Source: Aspidiotus rigidus (taxonomy: Eukaryota; Arthropoda; Insecta; Hemiptera; Diaspididae). From it: 64,000 nucleotides of DNA. Below are positions 55,920-64,000 of the stretch, in pieces; position 1 is the stretch's first letter; every line of letters starts with the position of its first letter. Location: contig JAVHKY010000074.1 in NCBI GenBank assembly GCA_035079385.1, forward strand, positions 620,001-684,000, given 5' to 3'. The notes under the pieces are model-generated. The model was not told the DNA's origin. It ran no database searches and saw only the letters and a list, made by a program, of their open reading frames with translations. Both the position numbers and the translations under genes were made by a program.

Positions 55920-57170
55920 CATTTCCACCAGATTAACTTCCGAATGTCAACATTTGGACGTCGTCCGTTGCATTAATAATTAAAAGAGAAACTTTTGTTG
56001 CCGAAGAAACGGAAATTTTTCTACCGAGAAGTTTTTGGATTTTTCATTTGTGAGCGTTTTTCTAGCTTCCTAAACCTTGCTTATTAGAAAAACTATTTCA
56101 TGGCGATAGCCTTGAATTTGTATACTTGACTTAATCTCCTGTAGCCTCACTATTAAGTATTTTTCTTGAATGGTGAGACATAATTAACTTTATGATTCAT
56201 AAAAATCGGTGGAAATCATTTCTTTGTTTATCCTCGGCCCCTTTCCTTAGGGTTCAAACTTTAAGCTCATATAACTTCGAGCTGACATATCGAATTTATG
56301 AGATGAAACGATTCAAGGTTAAGAGAGTCGAGAGCCTGTGATTTAGTCCGACTAGAGGAAGAGAAGAAGAATTTTTCTGCAAGACGGAGTTTCCAAATGA
56401 CATGGAATTGTACAAAAAAAAATCATGAAGGAAGAGGAATATCAACGTGGGTTAGCTGATACAATCAACTTTCACTGAGATTACTTGATAGGAGCTGAAC
56501 TCATGAGTATCTTTTTAGGTACCCACCTATTTTGGTTTTGCTTCCATATTGATGAGTTCACGTTGTACCTCTATCCAGTTCTAGACTCTGAGATTCCACC
56601 TTCACTAAATTTTAAGCATTTTTCTAAGAAACAGCATCGGGGTCGCCTTCATCAGGCAACTTACCAACACAAGCCTCTGCACTATGAAGTAGAACGTGTT
56701 AGGTGGGTAACGGTCAAGTACTGTCATTCGAAGAACCAATGACGAATTTCAATGTAGGAGAGTTTTGCAATAAGCTTCAAGGACCTTGTGACAACTTAAA
56801 CCTTCCTCTTCACTTCTCTATCGTGTTCCAGATGAGAGTTCATGACAAATCTGAAGTACTTGATGCTGATCCGGTCAGAAATCAGATCTAGTGAAAAACT
56901 AGTCAATCATTAGCACGACTTTCATTTTTCCTGTCATAATCAAAGCACGACCATATATTTTGTCCGTTCGATCATAATTACTCTTCTTTGATCGTTGGGC
57001 GTCCCAATCAAGTTTTCGTTAAGGCAAGCGCTCATTACGATAGGGCGCGGGAGGCAGAAGATATTCCGTATTTATTCACTAGTCCACTAAGCATGTCAAA
57101 TCAACCGAGAATTACTTTCTTTCGAAGTCGGGATCGAATTTGCAACGTCAAAGACTCGGACTTGATATGA
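55920..57170. other. Intron sequence between MULE pieces
   Basis: No coding similarity recognised. A frame at 56485-56742 (+) has no known domain. Confidence 0.35.
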
Positions 57171-57960
57171 GGTTGACCTGGTGTCCATTTTAACCAGTGA
57201 AATTAGTTTGCGTCCCGTCATAACATTTGGGACGCACACAGACTTCAGTTTGCGTCCCGGTTTTCCCGGTTTTGAAAACACACAACACCGGGTTGCGTCT
57301 CCTGAGCAAGTGACCGGTTAGCGTAACAATTCCCTTCTCACTTTACCAGACTTAGGACTGGCAGGGGTGGTTAAAACTGGGCATCTGACTCCAGGTCAAG
57401 CATGACGTCGGCAATGAATGCCGCTTTTTCAGCACTCCGCTTGAGCTGCTTCGTCGAATGAATTGAGTTCATTATGTAGGCTCGCCCTTGAATCTCCTGT
57501 AAAGCGTCGATAAGGAGGAAGGTATGAGGATGCGCCTTGTAAAACATATCCTTCATACGAGCATGTAGTCCTTCGCATGCGTTGGCGGTACAGCAAATGT
57601 TACTTGTGTACTCTGCCCAGAGTCATGGCGGATACCGAGTTGTTGGAGAAATGTAGTTGTTGTAAACGTACTCAGAAAATTCGCGAACCGTAAGATCTTT
57701 TGGCTCGTAGCTACTAGCTTGTAAAATCTTTTATGAAGAAGTCATCCATTTTGTCAGGCGATAAGAATGGTAGACCAAAAAAGATCTTAAGTAAGACCCA
57801 CTTGCATCCACTGTCTCTGAAGTCGACATTTTCTCCGAGACGCAAAACGTCTACGTTCAACTGGGACGCAGTCGGTACAATTATTTTTTTCCCTTGGGAC
57901 GCAATCTTCCTCGACATTGCGTCCCCAGGACGCAAACTGGAAAAAGCCACTTTAACCTAT
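57170..57960 (-). mobile_element. Second MULE-type fragment with inverted GGGACGCA-rich ends
   Basis: The - strand (57740-57360) reads KDLTVREFSEYVYNNYI, then ICCTANACEGLHARMKDMFY and KAHPHTFLLIDALQEIQ. NACExxHxxxxxxFYxxHPxxFLLIxxLxxIQ is the conserved block of another insect Mutator-like family. It is flanked by sequence rich in TTGCGTCCC (57207, 57250) and GGGACGCA (57862, 57895) in mostly opposed orientation, with CAGTTTGCGTCC near both outer edges. These behave like terminal inverted repeats of a deleted element. Confidence 0.65.
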
Positions 57961-58480
57961 CTTCAACGTCGATTTTAGGTCGATTTTGAGTCGTTCTTTT
58001 CCACATTTTTATAGACTCAAAATTGACGGGTCTGTTGTTTCGATTTCAGACGATTTGGGTAGTTCCCTATAGAAATGCACGCTAGTCGACTTTTCCAAAT
58101 TTTCCTGTCGACCTGAAATCAATAGCTCCGAAATTCCAAATGAATCAACGTCAATTTGAAGTGGAAGTACAGTCATCCCCTTGAAGCGCACCTGTGTGGT
58201 TGATGACTTCATATGCTACTCGCAGGCACAATGCGTAGTCGTAATAATATAACGAGGGCTACCGGTATTCAAGATTATGCTTGACCAGTGCAGCAAATAA
58301 TTGAACAGACGCAATATCGACATCGAACTACATTAAAGAAGGCGACTGAATTCCGACATTGATGATGAGCCGGTGGTGAAAAATAGTGGTCAATATCGAG
58401 TCAGCTTTCAGTAATTTTTGGTCGATTTACCAATCGATATTGGGTGACTGATTGTGAGTCAAAAGATTTCAACGAGAAGG
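57957..58480 (+). repeat. TCGA-rich repeat, block E
   Basis: Same orientation as block D, with GTCGATTTTAGGTCGATTTT at the start, GTCGACTTTTCC and GTCGACCTGAAATC inside, and the edge phrase TATGCTTGACCAGTGCAGCA at about 58275-58294. It starts exactly where the MULE-type fragment ends. Confidence 0.7.
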
Positions 58481-58884
58481 GAAGCGTAAATGGGGAGCAA
58501 TTCTTAATGTTTCAAGATAGGACGAGTTGGTTACTCTGACATTTTTATTACCAACTCAAGGTACAGATTTTTGGGTGAAAAAGTATTTTACGTCACAATT
58601 TTTCACATGAGTAGGGATCATCATGAATTTTAAGGTCTCGTGGGGCATCACCGTACCCTCAACTTTCTAAATTAACTAAAACAAGACATTTTCCCGGATT
58701 ATGTTCAAATTTCTCGTCGTTTCCTAATTGGTCGTCTTTTGCAATAAATCGGCTAATCAAAAATGATAATTCACTTTCATTAATATAATATTTGGATTGG
58801 TTATATTTCATTATTCGTGTAATGCATTGTAAGATATATCGGCGTCAAGATCCTAAACGACATTTTTCTTTTCTTCTGTTTCAG

Positions 58885-58934
58885 GACTAGAAGCACAAGT
58901 TCAAGAGTCATCCAAAGATTTATATTGGTTTTGA
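58885..58934 (+). CDS. vg: vestigial, terminal exon
   Basis: Acceptor TTTCAG ends at 58884. Base 39105 joins the first two bases to make Gly, then LEAQVQESSKDLYWF and TGA (58932-58934). This short tail ending in DLYWF is strictly conserved in insect Vestigial, which proves that the exon belongs to the gene although it lies 19.8 kb from the previous one. Only 50 bases long, it would be missed by most open-reading-frame scans. AATAAA overlaps the stop region (58934-58939) and is too early to be the poly(A) signal. Confidence 0.96.
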
Positions 58935-61240
58935 ATAAATGTTAAGTTTTTCCTCTCTTCATTTTTGTGCGTGTAATTATTTATGTAAATTTAGTTATCA
59001 TCTGTCTGCTTGTAACTTTTTGTTCTCTCTCTCTTTTTTTCTTTGTTTTCTACACTTGTTCGCGTTTTTATTTCCTGATAAATGAACAAAAGAGTAAACT
59101 TTCTACTTAAAAAATTATTGCCGATCTGAAGTCCACTGTGATGACGATTTTCTAGATCATCGTGACGACGAAACTTGAAAAATTACGAAAAGTTTACGGA
59201 CATAAGTAATCGTATAAAACTACGAACAGGGAATATCCAACTTGGGAAAAATAATCAAGTTTATGCTCGTCCCGACTCGAATAAAATTACTGAGAGAATA
59301 GTTGACGAGACCTATGATGAATTAAAATTATTATGTATGCAAATGAAACGTATTTCTAGTCTCAAAATAACAATTATAGTAAAAGTTATACTGTACTTTC
59401 TTCAAGAGCCGGATAAGAGTAGCTTTTGGCATAGATACCTCAGAGTATGAGAGGGTTTTGCACGAGTCTGTCGTGTACGAAATGGTGAATTTCGGCTTCT
59501 TATTTTAGTCTTGTTAGATCTTTCTGATTCCGTTGCCTCCACACATCACTTAAGGCCCATAGTTTCTAAAATGGGGATACACTGGGAGAAAATGTTACGA
59601 CGTTCCCTCATCCTATTTTCACGATAACGCGCGCCACACTGCGGAAAAATGAAACAGTTTTTTGATTTTGATACAGGCTTATAAAATACAAAGGCAATAT
59701 TTTTAAAGATCATAAGCGACGAAAGTTTTTTTTTTTTAAATAAAAAGCACGTGTATCGCTTTGTCAAATCCACAAAGAGGCTTGAATCTTTTTTCATCGT
59801 GAAATTTTTTTTGACGAACGCAGTATAAACGAGATATTGTTGTGCAATTTTTATTATGCTTATTTGTAACGATGATGATTAATTGTATAAGTGTTTTTAT
59901 TTTCATTTATTTAAATTAAACTACTCTTCTTGTTACAGACTTTTTTTTTGTGTGTTTATTGTACGTGTTTATAAACTTTCATTCTCATACTGTATACCAC
60001 AACGTATTATTCAAGTTTATCGAACGGAAGAGAGAAACCTTTTCCACTTTTTTTTTTTTCTTCTTATTCTATGGATATCAGGGAAGGGCGGGAAGAGTCG
60101 TAAGTGGTGATTTGTTATAGGTTGCAAACAAGACCGGCCTTGTATAACTCAACGACTGTAATAGATAGAGAAGAACCTGAACATTACATTGCCTTGTAGT
60201 CTGTACCGCTGGTAGACCCTATGTGTATTGTCTGCTCAGAAAAACTGAACAAAAAGCGTGAGAAAATCACAAATTATCCGTATTATAGTGAGCGTAAATT
60301 CAAAGCGTAATTTGAACTTTCCACCACACGGATGGGGTAGATCAATTAGGACAGATATAATCGATTTACTTTCTTGGTTAATTCGTACAGGTTACTGCGT
60401 GAACACGGTTAACAAGCTAAATGCCGTAGAATTCCGAGACTTATGTGGATTCTTGGGTATGAGCGGCATTATAGCAAGGTGTACGTAAATGTAGCAGTGC
60501 TAAAGTGTTTAATTTACATCAGCGTCGTATGCACAAATCACACTCACGCGCAGCGCATTCAACACCGTATATTCAAGTGTGAAAAATGAGTCGCTCTTCC
60601 TATTAACGGCTTATAAGCAAATTAACGAATTGAACTTGCTTAAACACCAATAACCTTAACATCGTGCACAGTTAGCGAGTTAGAGTGGAGATGATTAATG
60701 AAAGTGGTACAGCGTCTCGAATGATCAACCCCTTCTCGTCTTGAGCTATATATACGTCGTATCTAGTCGTAAATTCATGTCCTACTCTTTAATTAAAAAA
60801 CGCTCTGTTATTTTATGGATTTTTTTCCACTCACTATGTTCACCCTTCAACGGAATCTCGACAGCAACCCTTTCAACGTGAGTCAAATTTTATCTGGATG
60901 TCGTATCATTCTATTAACAAATATTTTAATGCGTTGATAGCTGCCTCAAATCCTATACGCGAACAAATTAGTAGACATTGGTATGTATGTATGTCAGTTT
61001 GTCGCGGTGAACGAGAGATGAAATCCGAACTTTGAACAGATAAAATTAATTAAATATAGGATAAATACGAACGAGCCTATTAAGCGGGTTTTAGAGGCAA
61101 GCAATATTAATTCAGCCGCATGGTGGTAGAAGATGTGCAAGGGTTCAGATTTGGCAACATAAACTTCCAGTTTATTAAAACAATTTGTCAAGAAGTTTTG
61201 GGAGCTTGTTTTGTCGATATGAATTATAAGGATACTTCAA
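58935..61240 (+). other. vg 3' untranslated region and flank
   Basis: The sequence is unique-looking, T-rich and free of transposon proteins to about 61.2 kb. Candidate poly(A) signals AATAAA occur at 59280-59285 and 59739-59744; which is used cannot be told. A Su(H) consensus match CGTGAGAA lies at 60257-60264. Confidence 0.45.
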
Positions 61241-62118
61241 TTTATGGCCTGGATCCGACTATCTTAAAGAAAAAGCTTGTCTGACAGCTCCCAAGTATTC
61301 TTTCTAATTGGTGCTCAAGATTACGGTACGACATAATTATCCAAGAAAAGAATTGCTGAATTCCCGCAAAATAACACAAAAAGATTTTTAACAAGTGTAA
61401 TGAACGCTTTCGGCTTTCGCCATCATCAGATACAAAAATACAACTAAAGACAATCACGTACGGTACTAGCAGACGATGAGGTGGAACAAAATTAATCATC
61501 GTTCAACGTACAAAATCAACTTACAGGTTAGAAACTGCATAGAAAGGAGAGTTTGTGAAAATTCTTTCGACGAACTGATCTTCGTTCTTCGTATGGACCT
61601 CGTGTTCTGCCATTTCGATATTTTCAAGGGCTAGTCTTCTCCTATAATTACTTTCAAAATGCAGGAGCACTTCGTCCCCAGCAAGATGGTCCTTTTCCAA
61701 AAGGTGTTTCGCGAAGGCTGACTTCGCTGGGTCATCCACGTGGTCTGATATTCGGGTCCTAATCGATCTTCCGCATTCCTCAACGTACACACCTGGACAG
61801 TCCCTACATCTCAGGAGATAGACACCATTAGGATTCATACTAAAAAAATCGTGTTGATTCGATTAATGGCGCTAGTGCAGAGTATTTGCAGTTTTTGTTT
61901 TTGAAGTTTCGGAACCAACGGTTGTCGTACTCTTCCCATATATGGGTCCTCCGAAAGTGCTTACAATTGCATCTTAAACCAAATTTCGTCTCTACTCTGA
62001 CTGCAATCTTACCAGCAAAAAATTGGAAAAATTCTTGACGGAAAAATAGATCCGTACTGAGCTGAGGCGGTGGTATGGGAGGCTGAATGTCACTACGAGG
62101 TTGAATTTGCTGGTGCAT
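61240..62118 (-). mobile_element. PLE-3 3' part with GIY-YIG domain and hammerhead
   Basis: The - strand frame 61838-61521 reads NPNGVYLLRCRDCPGVYVEE, CGRSIRTRISDHVDD and FAKHLLEKDHLAGDE. GVY...VYVEECGR is the GIY-YIG signature with Glu where Gly is usual (YVG), a probable disabling change. The upstream frame to 62118 holds the region before the nuclease (EYDNRWFRNF), shifted. The hammerhead at 61396-61434 follows downstream. The family differs from PLE-1 and PLE-2 in sequence. It lies head to head with PLE-2. Confidence 0.8.
61396..61434 (-). ncRNA. Type-I hammerhead ribozyme in PLE-3
   Basis: Read on the - strand: TGTAT (61434-61430) forms stem I with ATTACA (61401-61396) around one bulged T. 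The core CTGATGA is at 61429-61423, an extra T at 61422, and stem II GGC/GCC has a GAAA tetraloop. The core GAAA is at 61411-61408; stem III has A-U and G-U pairs with loop CG; the cleavage base is C (61402). The weak stem I and G-U pair make activity less certain than for the PLE-1 copy. Confidence 0.65.
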
Positions 62119-62129
62119 TCCAGACTCTC

Positions 62130-64000
62130 CAGTTTACTTCACCCCGGTGAGTTGGATCTATTTATTAAGTCTGTCAATTATTTGAGGCTAAGTTAGAACG
62201 CAAGAAAAACAAGAAACTCTGTTTCCTCCAAAATTTGAAAGCCTCTACTACCCAGGAGGGCACTGATGCTGGCGTTGTCCAACAGTTTCAACCGCGCATC
62301 ATAAATTGTAGTGAGGTAGTGTTCACAAGCGATGAGCTGAACCTCCTTGAGAAGCGCTCGAAATTCGGGTTACCCCCTCCTAAAAATGCCGAGACTCTGG
62401 CTAACGTCGTTACTGATCTCGACGTAAAACTTGGACCTGGGGTCAATACTCAGAAAGCTTGTGCCAATTTGGTCCGTGATACCCCTCTCCCTAGAATGAA
62501 TGTTCTTGTTAGTGAGGTGATCAAAGGGATAAAGAGGAAGGTCAGGGAGGAGGATTTAATCATTACAAAGGCCGACAGGGGGAATGCTTCGGTCGTTATG
62601 GACAAACCCTCTTACGTCTCTAAGGTCTACGAGGTCCTTGACCAGTGTGGCGCTAAGGAGAATGACCGTTTCAACTTCCCCAGCCACGTGAAGGAGGTTA
62701 CACGTGTTATTAATGATTGTGAACTCCATCATTAAAGAAATTGCTCCTCGAGCCTAACCCTGTGCCCCCCTCCCTCTTGTACGGGTTACCTAAAGTCCAT
62801 AAAACAGGTACCCCGATGCGTCCGGTGGTTTCCTATGTGTCTTCCCCTACGTACTCTCTAGCGAAATACTTGGACCGTTGGTTCAAATCTAGAGTTGATT
62901 TTGACTCACCCTACTCCGTAAAAAACTCGGTAACCTTGGTTGAAAGGCTTAAAGACGATATTGTGCCTTCGGGTTCGACCCTGTGTTCATTCGATGTGGT
63001 CGGTTTATTCCCGCATATCCCAAGAGCTACTGCCATGCAGCATATGGGTAATTTGATAGTCCGTGCAAACATTCGCCATGAAGAATTGGGGGAATTTTTC
63101 GACCTGCTCGGCATCTGTTGGTCCCCCCAATTTTTGTAAATTTAACGGGAAGTTTTTCGAGTTTCCAGAGGAGGTTGGCATCCCTATTGGTTTCCCTCCG
63201 GGCATCTCCGAGGTCTTTATATCTAAATTTGAATTTGATCGGTTCTCCTCTGGCCAGTTGTTCTTGAGTCACGTAATTATTGGCATACATTTATGTTGAT
63301 GATGTGTTATGTGCGTGGACCGGTCCCCGAGATCTCCGTTTGGAGTTTCTCATGTATCTCAATGAGTAATATCCCTCAATAAAATTCACGTTGGAAATTG
63401 GCGGTTCTACTATCAATTTTTTGGGCTTGACGGTCTCCGAAAGAGACGGTGCGCCATTTACAGAAAAGATACATTGACCGATATCACTGTCCACGGCAAG
63501 TCTTTTTGCCCTGTTGCACACAAGTTTGCAGCATTCAGTAGCCCAATCCACCAGTTGACTAGTATCCCGATGAGTTAGTCCACCTTTCATAAGGACCTAT
63601 CGACTATCAAGTACTTGGCCAGAGTAGACCAGGTCAACATAGACATCGACCTCTTGGTTCAGAGAAAGATTACTCGAAAATGTCTTGATTTGACTACCTC
63701 CCTCCCTCGGGATTCGCTTCCTGACAGTAGAAAGCGCTGGATAAGACTCCCGTTCTTGGGGAAGTTTTCCTCTCAATTGGGGCGTGTTCTTCGCCCCTTT
63801 GGGTTCGGGCCCGCGTATTATAATCCTAATACGGTTAAAAGTCTATTTGTAAGATTGAAGGACCCGATCCCTCCAAATGAAAGGAGCGGCGTATATAGGG
63901 TGAAGTGTAGTGATTGTAATGGGATATATATATAGGGGAAACTGGCCGTCAGCTCAAAATAAGAGTCGACGAACACAAAAAGACGTGGGAAAAGAAGAAC
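62130..64000 (+). mobile_element. Penelope-like element PLE-2, frames broken, runs off the window
   Basis: Pieces in order: N-terminal domain (62235-62735; INCSEVVFTSDELNLLEKRS, then ITKADRGNASVVMDKPSY), RT motifs 1-A (62741-63139; LYGLPKVHKTGTPMRPVVSY, LCSFDVVGLFPHIP), motif B (GIPIGFPPG, altered from GxPxGSPLS), catalytic YVDD intact at 63292-63303, INFLGLTV, the region before the endonuclease (to 63880), and SGVYRVKCSDCNGIYI of the GIY-YIG domain. A frame break right after IYI is followed by RQLKIRVDEHKKTW. At least six frameshifts or stops are visible, so it is inactive, but all domains of the family are represented. Confidence 0.88.

Noticed and set aside
1..64000. CRISPR arrays, bacterial operons or prophage
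   Set aside because: Introns with GT-AG splice sites, insect transposons and absence of compact gene arrangement rule out a prokaryotic source.

Overview
This window is animal nuclear DNA, most probably from an insect. It is AT-rich, has long introns, and is packed with decayed transposable elements. It contains one host gene, vestigial (vg), on the + strand. Five coding exons join in phase to give 309 codons plus a stop: 9141-9345, 14463-14669 (TONDU/Vg domain, which binds the TEAD factor Scalloped), 38559-38769, 38849-39105, and 58885-58934 (conserved C-terminal tail). The protein has no start codon here, so its first exon(s) should lie upstream of position 1 or were not recognised. Two introns are very large (about 23.9 kb and 19.8 kb). 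The insect order cannot be fixed from the sequence.

The rest is intronic or flanking sequence. Much of it can be read as transposon remains: Penelope-like elements (PLEs) at 5.2-7.15, 35.7-36.7, 48.3-48.9, 61.2-62.1 and 62.1-64.0 kb; jockey-like and RTE-like non-LTR fragments at 2.1-2.9, 3.4-3.7, 14.8-15.5, 17.0-18.0, 20.6-20.8 and 54.0-54.5 kb; MULE fragments at 4.0-4.5, 11.35-11.8, 54.9-55.9 and 57.2-57.95 kb; and a non-autonomous hAT element with an 8-bp target duplication at 42.09-42.74 kb. A TCGA-rich tandem repeat recurs at five places in both orientations. At least five fold-back (inverted-repeat) elements are present, together with several short hairpins.

The most interesting signal is a set of minimal type-I hammerhead ribozymes. 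Two identical copies lie in the 3' ends of one PLE family (7056-7110 + and 48372-48426 -), one is in a second PLE (61396-61434 -), and one is in a non-coding repeat (49741-49782 +). All share the core CTGATGA/GAAA, a two-pair stem III with a two-base loop, and an extra T after CTGATGA. At 48.87 kb, a + strand PLE fragment begins within 3 nt of the predicted ribozyme cleavage point and is fused to an inverted copy of the same family, as if a self-cleaved transcript had been reverse-transcribed.

Stretches with no recognisable repeat or coding signal (about 7.9-9.1, 18.6-19.6, 25.9-27.5, 33.0-35.2, 39.8-40.8, 44.8-46.2 and 51.2-52.9 kb) are the best places to look for vg enhancers. Some hold matches to Su(H) or Mad consensus sites, but that assignment is inference.
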